This document shows positions 1 through 11,640 of a stretch of 64,000 nt of DNA, in pieces. The stretch lies in assembly GCA_014607495.2 (NCBI GenBank), contig CP053154.1:2852001-2916000 (forward strand), read 5' to 3'. The stretch is from Carposina sasakii (Eukaryota > Arthropoda > Insecta > Lepidoptera > Carposinidae). The position numbers and the translations under genes were made by a program. Each line of letters opens with the position of its first letter. The first letter of the stretch is position 1. Under the pieces are notes generated by a model. The model had not been told where the DNA came from, ran no database searches, and worked only from the letters and a program-made list of their open reading frames with translations.

Positions 1-605
1 GAGATGGCTTACATTTACATAGCCAATCTTCGCCCTGAATGCCCGCGCACACAGAGGACAGGTTAGTGCGCCATTATTGTATTATAGATAATGGCAGCAG
101 GAGGACGAGTCTTTAGTTCATCACGTTTAGCGTCAAGGTCAGCTTGACGCTGCTCCTCGAACTCGTGTACTTGCTTTATCACCGTCCTGCGCCACTCTGG
201 TCGTTGTGCTGACAAAACTTCCCATTTAGATGGATCTATATTGCATCTCTTCATGTCTTTTCTGAACATCTTTGTATCTGAGGAGTTGCCCGCCGCGTTT
301 CCGCTTGCCCCTCCTCTAGTTCAGAAAAGAAGATGCTCTTAGCCAATCTCTCCTCCGCCATACGAGACACATGACCGCACCACCGAAGCTGCCGACGCAT
401 TAAGTAGGCCTCAATGGCACTTACATTGGCTCTTCGCAATACTTCGGTATTACGCACTCGGTTGGACCATCTGATTCTCATGATGGATCGGAGGCACTTG
501 AGGTGGAATCGATCCAGAGTGCGTATGTGGCGACGGTACATGCACTACGCCTCGGAGGAATATAAGAGATTTGGCAGCACAACAGCCATGTACACACTTA
601 TTTAA
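1..605 (-). pseudogene. Non-LTR retrotransposon remnant: C-terminal part of a reverse transcriptase, cut by the window edge
   Basis: The minus strand reads as the region after the reverse-transcriptase palm of a non-LTR element (RTE-like lineage), including VVLPNLLYSSEA near 555-600, [19 protein letters not shown] and [14 protein letters not shown] further on, then a basic stretch and a C-x2-C-like tail (VLCARAFRAKIGY) at the window start. The protein is spread over three frames: a TAG replaces the expected Trp after YSSEA near 547, and two frame changes lie near 270-310, where [13 protein letters not shown] is in a third frame between SELEEG and [10 protein letters not shown]. The copy is therefore dead. 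The family call rests on recognising the post-palm sequence; the exact clade is inferred. The remainder of the zinc-finger tail and the 3' end lie to the left of the window. Confidence 0.75.
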
Positions 606-860
606 GCAACATATAATTACACTCCTTCTTCCTGCCCTGTTCCCAATCATTTGGGGTCGGTGCAATATGTAGGTACTCTTTTTTCATTCATCCCTATTAT
701 CCGTCATCTCGTTATTCTCATATCTACCTCTTCCTCTATAACCATCTTACTTCGGACACGGCTTAACGCAACATATAATTTAATGACTTAACACAATTTA
801 TCTTCATCTTCATAAGCCTATTACTGGACGTAGGCCCCCCCCTGCCATAGGGGATTTTGT
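606..860 (-). repeat. Short non-LTR 3'-end fragments
   Basis: Around 640-670 is a short motif (CCCAATCATTTGGGGTCGG) that looks like repeat debris. At 812-850 is a degenerate minus-strand copy of the RTE-type 3' end (TTACTGGACGTAGGCC). No open frame is present. Confidence 0.4.
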
Positions 861-979
861 TACTAAAAAGTTCTACTATCTGTTTTTCGGCGGCTCCATC
901 ATCAGACCCTCGTTTCCTTTATATTATGTGTAGCTGACCAAAATTCTCTATAAAAATCTAAAAACGGACTACTCGTGCC

Positions 980-1316
980 TTTTATATTTGAGGATATCCC
1001 TAGATTCCTTAGAGATTCCATCATCAGATGTTATGTTTTATATGTAGGTGATCAAAACGCTCAGTAAAAGTATAAAAACAGACTACATGTGCCTACAATA
1101 TTCGAGGATTGCCCTCGATTTCTCCAAGATCCCATCATCAGATCCTGATATGGTGAATATGGGACCAACCTGGAAGTATACCATGACCAACTATTAAAAA
1201 AAAATTGAAATCGGTTCATAAATGACGGAGTTCTGAGGTAACACACATAAAAAATAAAAATAAAAATAAAAAACATACAGACGAATTGATAACCTCTCTT
1301 TTTGAAGTCGGTTAAA
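980..1316 (-). repeat. Partial copy of the composite intronic repeat (outer end)
   Basis: This stretch contains CCATCATCAGATCCTGA, an A-rich centre, CATACAGACGAATTGA and the terminal GAAGTCGGTTAAAA. The same blocks in the same order occur at 59170-59396, and inverted at 48835-49015. It lacks the tandem array carried by those two longer copies. No coding potential. Confidence 0.6.
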
Positions 1317-2576
1317 AATGGGAATATCTCCCAGATCAATATGGAAGTTAATTGGGATGGATGGGACTTGAATTTGTAATTGAAAGATTACAGGTTCGAG
1401 CTGGGTTCGAGTCCCGTCGAGTGTCGCGCCAATATTGCCAAGATTGGAATCGTTGTCTGATTTTAATGATCATCAAAAAATTCATTTTTGGTGATCCGTG
1501 TCTTAAGTTTCTTTTTCAATATTTGAAATGTAAAAGGAGTCGCTTCTTTATTTAGACAGCTTGATTTTATTTCACTTTTTCTCCATTATCATTTCTGTTG
1601 TAATAATTATTATGATTTCAAACTAGACATCTGAAAGCTTTAGCCTCGGAAAAAAATATATAAATAGGTGACCATTTAATTTAATGCGCCCACTATTTAT
1701 CACTAACTAAAATTTTATTTATATTGTTTTAGATAGTTATTACCTTTTTTAAAAGTGCTATTCTCAATGCGTTTATTCATAGGACTTAGGATAATATATT
1801 TCAAAAATCTCAATTTTTTTAAAAATAAATTCGAATATAATTTTTTGCAATACTCACTGAATAAAAAAAACATCCATATAAAACTCTCTTCAATGAAATA
1901 AACGCTTAAAAAACCTCGACACAAAAATACATTGAAAAAGTAATATTGATGAAACAAGGATTTGTTTAACGATTCCTTTTTCAATGGGAAAGTAATCTAA
2001 ATTGGTTTCGGCGCGTTTATTCAATTTACACCCAGTACCTTTTGCCGTTGATTTTTACTCGCGTATTAAGTCGTTAATTTTGTATTAAGCTGGAGATTTG
2101 GACATCTACAAGCATAGACAAAATCACTGGCTATAAAGAAGGTAATATTTTATATCTTAGTATAACCACACAATATGTACGGTACTAGCAAACTTAGGTA
2201 ACTTTCATTTAACACGAGACCAAGGAATCTATGAAGCGAAGAATGATGACATGTTTAAAACATTTCTGCTTAGCGAATTTAGCCTAAGCAGAAATACGAA
2301 GTTTAAGTTTAACAGGAACCACTGAAGCCGAAACTACTTGTAAAAGCTAAACAGGATATTGTTTATACCATGATGAATGTAGGTAATAAGAGGATTTGCT
2401 GGATGAACCCGCATATTGACTACTAATTTAGACTAATAAAACAAACTCTTATCCCACACTCCACTACCTAACGGATTAAAAAATTCACCACAGTGTTTCT
2501 CGCGTAAACAATCTCGGTACTTCATCTTACAATCAAATATCACAACGTAATGATTTTTTTTTTCTATAGTGTTTGT
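1317..2576. other. AT-rich stretch without a gene; possible tRNA-derived SINE head
   Basis: No supported exon. At 1395-1425 the sequence GGGTTCGAGTCCCG resembles a polymerase III B box, as in tRNA-derived SINEs, but no cloverleaf or convincing A box was found. The rest is AT-rich with only short chance frames. Confidence 0.4.
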
Positions 2577-2780
2577 CGTCTTCAGCCTATTGCAATCCAC
2601 TGCTGGACGTAGACCTTCCCCAGGGCATACGCTATGAAGCTACTTCCACGGGGGATTGATGATCGCAAGTGTGATTTTTGGACTATGTTGTCAGCACGGG
2701 AGCCGCTGCTCGCCCACCTCTCGGAAACCCTTAATCACGTCGTACAATTCCCACGAGAAGGCATGTGGTGGTATAAACCG
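2577..2780 (-). repeat. RTE-type 3' end, subfamily 1
   Basis: Minus-strand copy with the recognisable 3' end (complement of GCCTATTGCAATCCACTG) followed upstream by the block TTTGGACTATGTTGTCA and CTCGGAAACCCTTAATC. The same blocks occur at 8967, 23615 and 57160. Strongly diverged. Confidence 0.65.
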
Positions 2781-3967
2781 GTGATTCCACAGCTAAGTTT
2801 GGCATAGAGTGTAAATGATCACTGGCAAGTTGCTTGGTTATTGCCTGAAAGATTATCGCTCCCGAATTCCTTAGTCACCTCTTACGATAACAATATTGCT
2901 TAATTAACCAACATTCCTGTTTTCAAACTCAAAAAATATCAAATGTATGACACTTCTTGCTTTTATTAGTGAGATTTCACACCATTTCAATGGTCACCAA
3001 CTTAACCCAGCACTAATTAAAAATTTCCTAATTAAAGGCGTTTTAAAAAAAAATGTTAGAACGTCGACCATTCTAATTAGGGACAAGAGACTTTTGGCTG
3101 CTTCTGGATTCTAAGCTCGAATATCAAGGGATTTTATGTCGTATATCTTTTGCATACGATGCAGTAGAAAGGCATTGAAATTGTTTTGTAAATTGTAGGC
3201 AAAGTAAATACAAGATAGTAGGGTAAGAATATGTTTTATCTGATGCTATAGTCAAGCATTACCATACTGGGTATCACAAGTATGTATTATAAGCAACGTT
3301 TTTTAAACTCCAAGTTGTATACATAAGATGCACAATTTTTTAATAATTTATTTCGAAAACTCCGATTCCTTTATAAATGTTTTCTGCAAGATGTCACATT
3401 CTAAGAACAGACAAATAAGCTTTCTAGTTTGATACACAAAACACCATAGTTTCAGCAACTATACACAATTGGGATTGCCTACCACCTCATCTATGACGCA
3501 GGTCTCTTTAGCATCAAAGTCTAGGATCTAACTGCCTACTCTGAGGTGTAAAAGCAAATCAGGGCGTTTGATGTGAGTGGAGGGCTGACGCGCCAGACGC
3601 ACTTGCCGAGTACCACTCAAAAACATCAAAGGAAAGATTTTCATAAGCCAGCGTAGATACAAGCTGCACCTTATCCTTGGAAAGCTTTGCGCTTAAATTC
3701 AATGGCATCTAATTAAACAGCACGTACTTTTCTGCTGACGACGTTGAAAAACTTAAATATAGGTATATTAAGTTTCTGTTTGGTGTTTGCTTTGTACCTA
3801 CATCCACAAACTCTTTGATACCACTACAAAATATTTAATGTAATGTGCTAATTTTGTTATTTTAAAGTAAATAATAAAAAAATATGTATTCTATTGTTAC
3901 TTTCTTCCCTTCCTTCCATGATTCCTCAGTCGAAATGTCATTTGAAATGTATTAACTGTCCAGAAGT
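2781..3967. other. No gene recognised
   Basis: AT-rich sequence. Near 3535-3650 there is a slightly more GC-rich block of unknown origin. No exon, RNA gene or clear element end was seen. Confidence 0.4.
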
Positions 3968-4157
3968 TTAAAGGCTCGAGTACACCGGATGCGTGTGCGT
4001 GTACGTAAGCGTAGACGTATACGTACTTCTGAGTTGTACTGTATAGTGCGTATGCGTAGACGTAAGCATAGACGTCAAGCGGTGACAGTTCTATACGAGG
4101 TACGTGTACGTCTACGCTTACGTGCACGCATACGCATCCGGTGTGCTCGAGCCTTAA
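3968..4157. mobile_element. TTAA-flanked palindromic MITE, ACGT-rich
   Basis: Terminal inverted repeats AGGCTCGAGTACACCGGATG and CATCCGGTGTGCTCGAGCC continue inward as alternating purine-pyrimidine blocks (GTGTACGTAAGCGTAGACGT), giving arms of roughly 50 bp. TTAA lies at each edge (3968-3971 and 4154-4157), as expected of a piggyBac-like target choice. A sister copy is at 29372-29588. It encodes no transposase; the Arg-rich frames across it are a by-product of the repeat. Confidence 0.75.
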
Positions 4158-4196
4158 ACGAGCCTTTGAATGGTTTATAATAATGGCTAAACATAC

Positions 4197-4357
4197 CGCA
4201 GCTTTCATACTATAGGAGCACATCTCAAAAATATTGTGATTTCGAGTTTTTATAATATATCATTATATCGTACAGAATCAATACGCAAACATCTTAAACG
4301 CATTTTCCCAATAACCTTTTTTTTTTCGAGTTTTGCCCCTATAGTATGAAAGCTGCG
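4197..4357. mobile_element. MITE with a perfect 20-bp terminal inverted repeat
   Basis: CGCAGCTTTCATACTATAGG at 4197-4216 is repeated exactly, inverted, at 4338-4357. The inside is AT-rich and non-coding. It sits only 39 bp from the preceding palindromic MITE. Confidence 0.75.
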
Positions 4358-5340
4358 ATATAGTTATTACATCATGATAAAAATTCTTACATAGAAGAAC
4401 GGAGCCATATTGCTAGCTACTTAAAAAAACATAACAGTATATTTCCGTGATATCATTTACAACCATTTAAGCTGCAATAAAAAACCTATTTTCATAAAAT
4501 TTCCCGTATAGTTGGCAACAAACTTATGGTGCTGTATCTCGCGAAGATTTCGCCTTTACGATCTCAAAGTGACTTAAAATCCAGGAAGTTAGAGTAATAA
4601 AATGTGCGTTACACGGCTACATACATAATACATTAGACTGTATGTCTGACTGTTATAAAAGTACATTACTCTTTGCCGGATTTAGTGCAATTTTCTTTGA
4701 ATCATATTTATTTTAATAGCATCCTTTAACAGGCGCGCTGTGAAAATATCTTTATCTGTTTACTTTCCTTAGATAAAATGCTATTTTTTTCTATTTTAAT
4801 ATGTAGTATGCGTGTCCTGTCTGTATAAAAGCGGGATTCTTTTAGAATACATCAGATGCATTTCCGTTCATGCAATGCCGTAAGAGTCGACTAACGAATT
4901 TAAGAGCATTCTCTTAGGTGGTGAGCTAGCAACTTGTCATTGTACGTTTTCATTTGACTCCGGTACACTAAAGATAACTATAGGCTGTCCTTTGTGATTC
5001 CGTGGCTACGCCATTTTGGGCATACGTATCTCTATAGGTATATATGTTTAACAGGCAAGTTTATTTGCAATATTTACCTACGAACAGTGTACCTTGTTTT
5101 CATTAAACCTACCGTAGTCGGTCGCGATCGAGGAAGCATAAAACTCGTAATAGATCCAAACACCGTGTTATAGGAACTTTGATTACACTAATCAACAAAT
5201 AACAAACTTTTTATTTTATCTGAGTTCCTACTATGTGATTATAATTCCTTGTTATTGACATAATACAAATATGTAAATAAGATTTTTACATCACATCACA
5301 TTTTCAAGATAAATGAAATTAGTCAAAAATATGATTTTCT
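4358..5340. other. No gene recognised
   Basis: AT-rich, non-coding; no element termini or exon signals that can be defended. Confidence 0.35.
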
Positions 5341-5367
5341 TGCAAAACCAAGCTCACCGGTTAGGTT

Positions 5368-6357
5368 TTATTGATGCTTTGATTGAAAGGGCGAAGTTCT
5401 CTTAGTGCAGCTGGGTTTCCTCTTGTAGTGAGATCCTGGAGTTTCTCTAATAAGGCTCCAACAGTAATCTGCGAGCATAGCAGGCTCCCATCTTCCTTGG
5501 AAACGTTTTTCGATTGCAGCCACATCTTGATGAAAGCGTTCCCCAGGTTCATCGCTAACTGATCCCATATTTTCGAATCTAAGAATCTATAAACAATCTC
5601 CATTCTGTGGGTAGATGATCATGACCAAGTTGAGACAGCAATCCATCCACATCAATGCAGAAAACTAAACCATCTTCTTTAGAAAAGTACGGAACTAGTG
5701 AACTATGTCTTTTTCGATAAAAAGTTACTTTTACGTCAGGTTCACACAAATTCCGTTGTTGTAATCTTGAAGTCAATAATTCTGCTTTGTCAATGGGTAA
5801 ATTCAAATCTCTTACCAGGTCACTAAGCCTTTTTTGGTTCACAAAAATTGGCTTCGATACGTCTTCATCCTTGGGTATAAAATCCTGTTTGTCACTTTTT
5901 TCGCTGTATGTCGATGTATAGCTTTCTAAAGATTCTGTTTTCATTAAAGAAACCGGGACCTTGGGTACAAGTAACTCGTCAGAATGTGGCTGAGGTTTCT
6001 TTACCGATGACACATCGGCATACTTTATACTTCGTTTAGATTTTTCAGAAAACCCCTTTAATTGTGTTAAACAGAAGTAACAATCCACGGCATGATTTGT
6101 TGGTTCAGTCCATATCATCGGCGTAGCAAATGGCATTTTTTTAACCTTTCCATTGTACCAACCGTTCAAATTCGTGTAACACCTTAGACAGCACACTTTA
6201 GGAACCCACGTCTTATCTTGGTTTTTCACATCACGGTCAAAATAGGCTAAGTAACACTGTTTAATTAGGTCCGAAAGAGGTTTTTTTTCGATTTTGGCGT
6301 AAATTCACCACAAATGTAACAAAATAAGTTAGGATTGTTAACACACACGCGTGACAT
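5368..6357 (-). pseudogene. Internally deleted and frameshifted copy of a repeated gene family of unknown function
   Basis: The minus strand starts with MSRVCVNNPNLFCYICGEFT at 6357, loses frame by one base in an A run near 6280, then stays open from 6229 with Cys pairs (CCLRC, CYFC) and the block LVRDLNLPIDKAELLTSRLQ, ending LGHDHLPTEWRLFIDS followed by a stop. In another frame directly after it comes NMGSVSDEPGERFHQDVAAI, RFQGRW and MLADYCWSLIRE, which is the C-terminus of the same family. Known members (found in many copies in insect and other animal genomes, function unknown) carry a few hundred residues between TEWRLFIDS and the GERFHQD block, so about half the protein has been lost here. 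Family identity is from memory of these motifs; whether the family is transposon-derived is unsettled. Confidence 0.7.
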
Positions 6358-8484
6358 TTTCAAGTTTACCAATCAATCTAACGTATAAAGTAAGTTTTGT
6401 TTGTAAAATAATCTTATTTTCGAAATCCCGCAATATAAAAATCAAACTTACGTGAAAAAGTTAAAATTCGTATTTCTCAGTTTCTAGACGTGATATCAAA
6501 ATAAAATGCCTACATATATTTATTATTAGTCAACCTCGATATGAAACAATATGAGCCAAATCAGATATTTTTTTATTGTTGAGTAGTGTTATCTGTCGCA
6601 TCGTCACCCTAACAGGTTGGAATTCCATAGCAACCTTCAATTATCAGTCTCTATAACAGGGGTTTAATTAAATTCGCAATACCATGAATGTAAAGTGGGA
6701 AGGGGTATAATCAAGTGAGCGTAAAATCGTGTTGTCAGTCAAAAATTGTTTTGGCGCATTAGCCCAGTTAGAAACGGTTTGAGGGTAGTAGAAGGGTGAG
6801 TGGGTAGGTAAGGTAAATATGGAGGTTTTAAAATTATATTTCTTGATTTTGGCTATCCCGTGCTGATGGTAAGTTAAACGGTAGATAGGATACTACCATT
6901 ATTTTTGTTACTCCAGGTGGTTTAATGGATAAAATATCTAAATGAGATAAACGCACACTTTAAAAATCTTTATAATTATTAAAACGTAAAAGGGATGTGG
7001 AACTCCCATGAACTATAATCTTGCGGTCTTCAAGTCGAGAGTGAACCGGTTTCTTTTAGGCAAGCGCGCTCCATCTTAGACTGCAACTGTGCTTACCAGA
7101 AAGCGCGTTGTGGTCAAGTGTAAGCCTATTTAATACAAAAAAGAAAGATGAGGATTATTTCTATCTATCGACCAACAAAATAACTTTTTGATCTTGAAAA
7201 TAAATAATATCAACCTATAAATATTTCTACAAATACCAGAGAAGCCACTAAACGTTGAAGATAACAACGACCCCATTAAATACGCACATAAATAAAGTCT
7301 ATGCATAAAAAGGGGAATTTCCATACATTTTTCCGTAGTGTATCAAATCCGGAGTCACCCTCTTAACTTTATCCAGCAATAAATAAGCAAAACTATGTGG
7401 CAAAACAAATAAATTCAGCCTAACAATAAATATTTATTGCTTTTGGGATAACTTAATGATATTCAGAAGCAAATAACGGTATCATTAAAATGTAAAGGGT
7501 GCCGAGACAGGGATTTTTGGATCACTAACCACTAATTGGAATGGGGCAAGAATTTTGCAATTCATGTTATGAGCATAGAACCCATAACAGTTGTGTAGTT
7601 TTAGTTATTTCAAGAAATATTGAATAGGTACGTTAAAGTTATAAGCGAATAAGGGGTAATTTTTTTTAGAACCAAAATCCTTATACATTATAAATGCGAA
7701 AGTATCTGTCAATTGCCTGCCTAGCTGCCTGTCTGAAAACTACTAAACCGATTTAAATGAAATTATAATCACAGACAGTATAGAGTCGAATGGGAAAGGA
7801 CATACATAAGCAACTTTTTATAGATACCTTATCTAAAGATAAATATATATATATATTTTTTTTCATTTTGTTTCAACAAACATTTTGTTTTTCATCGTCA
7901 CGGGAGCCACTAAATTTTAATTAATTATTAGGGTGTAAAATGATAAATGTCATTAAAAAAATAAATGCAAATTACTCAATCACGTCATGTGCAACCAACC
8001 AAAACGAAAATTCATCTAAATCTGTAATCAACGAGACAGGAGTAAAATTGAATTCCTATTTCTCCACCTTGGCAGTCAGATAAATACCTTTATTCAAATA
8101 AGGCTAGGCCAGGTCAATTATTCAATTAAGCGACAAGCAGGTTGCTTTGGGCGAGAGAAATTTGCATAAAGGTCAATCAAAGCATTCAGTGGTGTGATTG
8201 CAGAGGAAGGTACGGTATTCAGCAAATGGAACTGTCTGAACGTAGACTAAATAAACCGCTAACAAATGTTTCGAAATAAGTTATTGATGTGTCTGTAAGT
8301 ACCTACTATGTATTTAGATAATGTTTTAGTACCCACGGTACAGAACTATGATATTTGCGTGGAGCTAAGTGTATAGGTACATCTCTATTATGATTATTTT
8401 TATTTGCTCTTATGTACTTATATTTAGTATAAAATGAACCACTGCTCAATGCTTTCCTATGAAAAATAATTACTTACTTATAAT
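6358..8484. other. Non-coding; one short interspersed repeat
   Basis: No exon supported. At about 7684-7860 is an insect-type short repeat (TTATAAATGCGAAAGTATCT, then ACTAAACCGATTTAAATGAA and a TA-rich tail). At 8113-8207 is a block (TTCAATTAAGCGACAAGCAG, then CATAAAGGTCAATCAA) repeated at 9455-9530. Confidence 0.45.
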
Positions 8485-8573
8485 AATTACTTTACTAAAG
8501 GTGTGATAAAGATTTAGACTGTTCAGGTAATTGAAACAGTCAAAATCTTTATCACAACTTTAGTAAAGTAATT
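8485..8573. mobile_element. Very short foldback element
   Basis: Arms of about 38 bp (AATTACTTTACTAAAGGTGT inward to AGACTGTT, and its inverse AACAGTC to TTAGTAAAGTAATT) separated by a spacer of about 12 bp. The few mismatches between the arms suggest some age. Too short to code; a MITE remnant is likely. Confidence 0.7.
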
Positions 8574-8644
8574 AATAATACAAAGATAGTATGTCAATGA
8601 ATAAATAAATAAAAATAATCTGAAAATCGTAAATAGAAATTAGC

Positions 8645-8935
8645 TTTTATAATCATATTTTATATACAGGCAAATACTGAAATGCTGAACAAGTACCATT
8701 GTGTTGAGTTATACGACAGTGTTATTACTCGCAGGTAATGTATTTTTGATTTGATTATCAGTAAGTAATCTTTGCTCTCCGCGCCAATTGTATCGGGCGA
8801 TCCTATGGGCTTATTGGTTATTGTGTGATGCATAGCTGTTTTTTGGATCACTTGTGACTCTCCATTAGGGTTGATCAGTTATTTGAACTTTTTTGAGGAC
8901 AACTTTTTTTGAAAATCATCTTTTGGTTGAAATTT
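8645..8935 (-). repeat. Interspersed repeat shared with 24070-24555
   Basis: The blocks ATACGACAGTGTTATTACT, GCGCCAATTGT, GCTTATTGGTTATTGTGTGA and TTGTGACTCTCCATTAG reappear on the opposite strand at 24070-24555, where extra sequence separates two of them. Non-coding, origin unknown. Confidence 0.55.
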
Positions 8936-8966
8936 TATTTTTAAGTCATATATAAGGGCTAAATCA

Positions 8967-9245
8967 TTATCATCATCATCAGCCTATTGCAGTCCACTGC
9001 TGGACGTAGGCCCCCCCCAGGGCACGCCACAAGACTGCCATGGGGGGTATTTGCCCATAGTCACCACGCTAAACAGGCGGGTTGGTGACCGCAGTTTGTA
9101 TTTTGGACTATGTTGTCAACACGGGAGGCGCTGCTGCCCACCTCCCGGAAACCCTTAATCGCCTCGTATGATACCCACGGGCAGATATGGGGTGGTACGA
9201 ATTCTACTCTGCCGGCACCACGCGGTCTGTCTGAAGTCATGGTAT
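8967..9245 (-). repeat. RTE-type 3' end, subfamily 1
   Basis: A well-preserved minus-strand fragment. From its 3' tail (TCATCATCATCATCAGCCTA on the plus strand) it reads the GTCCACTGCTGGACGTAGGC end, then a block with GGACTATGTTGTCAACACGG and GAAACCCTTAATCGCCTCGT. In translation the minus strand ends like the C-terminus of RTE-clade polyproteins. The 5' part is missing, as usual for truncated insertions. Confidence 0.75.
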
Positions 9246-10318
9246 CAATATTTGCCTGGCTGTCACAAACAACCTGTATAGTGTACATAAGAACCGTATC
9301 CAACTATGGCAGATTTTAGTTCAAAACCCTCGGTAGGCAATTCCAAAACGCATTTGCCCAGTTTTTATATTTGATAATCCATTTCTTAAGAAAAAAAAAC
9401 ACAAATCTTCTTTCATTAGCCGTATAAATTATTTAAATAAACGTAGTGGAACAGATAAATTATTCAATTAAGCTACAAGCAGTCTTCATTTACATAAAGG
9501 TCAATCAAGGCATTCGGCATGATTAGAGGATCCTGTAATCATGGGCAGGTGCGCGCTATTTGAACAGGATTCTCGGAGATTGATAAAGTTAGGCGTTGTT
9601 TTAAACATTGTTTAAAAATGTCGTATAAAGATGGCAATTTGTATTAGGTTTATTAAAATAACAATAGTTTTGGGAATCTCCAAAATTGATTGATGTGACA
9701 GGTAACCAAAAAGCTGTTATCTGGGCCAAATTCATTATCGTATCTAATAGTAATAGGCCTGTGAATACCAGAAATTGCGTACTATCTAAAGACTAGATGC
9801 TCGAATGGAAATATATTTTATAAACTATCAACTCTTTTACAACATTTGTATAATAGGTTGTTTTAATGTCAGCCCCTACAGCATTATTAAATGTATCGAT
9901 TTTTCATCAATAATAAAAAAACATTAATTTTATTTGAGCGGTCAAGGACAAGGACAATCTCATTTTAAGGTCATTCAGGTCTTCACAAGGCTGAAGTCCT
10001 GAATGGTATCATTAGCTCCACTATTCTTATACCCTAGTTCTAACAACTTTTCTTAGCTATTTATCAATGTTATGATACAACCGACTGTCACGGCAATCAA
10101 AACGCCAATGAAGATAGACTCCAGGACACACCATGAGCAAGACTCCCCACCTGGTGTACGGGATGTGACGTAGTATGGAAGAGACACTCGAGCAAAAATA
10201 CCGACTCGTTACCGGAAATCAGGTTCGCTTGTCTCAAATAGTATTTATTTAGGCTTCAAATAACGTTCATGGCTTAATAATATGTTATGCTTTGTTTATT
10301 ATTTCGAATTATTATTGA
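9246..10318. other. No gene recognised
   Basis: AT-rich and non-coding apart from the 9455-9530 copy of the block at 8113-8207. Confidence 0.35.
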
Positions 10319-10500
10319 CTAGCGACCCGTCCCAGCTTCGCGCGGGTACAATGTTGATACTATACATATGAACCTTCCTCTTGAATTACTCTATCTATTT
10401 TTTAAAAAACCGCATCAAATCTGTTGCGTAGTTTAGAAGATCTAAGCGTACATAGGGACAGACAGACAACAGGAAGCTACTTTGTTTTATACTATGTTAT
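10319..10500 (+). repeat. Short interspersed repeat starting GCGACCCGTCCCAGC
   Basis: Begins AGCGACCCGTCCCAGCTTCG, contains AAACCGCATCAAATCTGTTG and GACAGACAGACAACAGG and ends near a TTATACTATGTTATG tail. This layout (GC-rich head, centre resembling the phrase about a general constraint on the insertion, GACAGACAGAC near the end) is shared by a widespread insect non-autonomous family; the class is not certain. Confidence 0.55.
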
Positions 10501-11040
10501 GATGGTTATTATTAAAAGTACACTAGCTTAACGGTAAAGCCATCCTTTATAAAATAAATTTTATTCTACACGCACCGTAATCCGATACGTCCCTGTATTG
10601 GTGAACATCCATAACCGTATTTCAGCTCGTTCTAATGGAATTTTAATGAGAATTTCGCTTATAATTTCTTTTTTTATAACTGGCTGAAATAATGGAGAGG
10701 CATTTATTGGAATCTATAACAAAGACATTCGCTTTCGAGATAATGTCGGGACTTGTGACCTTATTTTACTAGCACTCGTTTTTCCTTTCATAAATTTGTT
10801 AAATTGACTTGTGATGTAATTCTGTTAGTGGCTAATATAAAATTCTGTTTAATTTTTTTATAGGTATCTAACAATATAAAAATACCAAATTATTGTTGGC
10901 GTGAGAATTACTTACAGCCAATTTCTATAACTGATCTTGAGAGAATATCCCAGATTTAATCTTCAATTGTTTTCATACAAAAGTTTAAATTTAAAATAAA
11001 AAAATCCGAGATTCATTGAGTCAAAAAGATTTATTGCTAA
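10501..11040. other. No gene recognised
   Basis: AT-rich sequence ending in a (TAA)n tract at about 11037-11055 that abuts the following GC-rich element. Confidence 0.35.
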
Positions 11041-11054
11041 TAATAATAATAATA

Positions 11055-11640
11055 AGCCCGCAGGGCAGCTTGTGGCGAGCTGTTGGGAAGTAGCGTTCCC
11101 GCGGACCTGAAGTGCTCCCGGGAGAAGATCCTGTTCCTCATCTCCGGCGCCGGAGTGAGGTCTGACGAGGAACAGTTCTCTCACCTCTGCCTTGCCTTCG
11201 CCGGCAGGGCAGTGTGGAGTCACGAGAGCTATGACAGCTCGAGGGTGGACGTGCCCGTCCGTAAGTGGCGAGTTGGCTTCGGCTTAAAGTCCAGGGGCAA
11301 CCCTCCACCCTAGCCGCTCACCAAATGTTGCCCCCTTTGTCGCTCCGTGCGTGCGGTCATTTCAGGGGGCCCATGAAATAAGTCGGCGAGTCACCGCCTG
11401 CCACCACAAAGCCCATGACCTTTGTTTCCATCGCATGACATAGCTCTGCACTCCAATAGTCTTGCACATGGCGGGGACCATCGCCGGGTGTATTATATTG
11501 TGCGTTCGGCGATGGTATCCGCCATGTGTATCCCACACGATATTAAAGTTCTATTAAAAGGGCCTCTACATCTTGGCTACGGCCCAATGCACGCCTCTCA
11601 AAGGACCGGGACACTGTAGTCCCGAGAATTTCAAAAGAGA
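11055..11640 (+). mobile_element. GC-rich structured element inserted at a (TAA)n tract, copy 1
   Basis: A block of clearly higher GC than its surroundings begins right after (TAA)n and ends near AAGAGATAAATAAATATAATGATAATAATAA. It contains a 64-bp hairpin at 11465-11528 (CACATGGCGGGGACCATCGC against its near-inverse) and a terminal hairpin at 11607-11624 (CGGGAC-6 nt-GTCCCG). The same sequence and both hairpins recur at 54680-55255. Frames across it are not maintained between the copies, so it is not coding. It may be the 3' untranslated part of a non-LTR element or a non-autonomous derivative. Confidence 0.65.

Noticed and set aside
1376..1430. Possible tRNA gene with GGGTTCGAGTCCC
   Set aside because: Same reason: no cloverleaf can be drawn.
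3989..4180. Arg-rich frames on both strands
   Set aside because: They are a direct consequence of the CGT/ACG-rich palindrome, not a protein gene.
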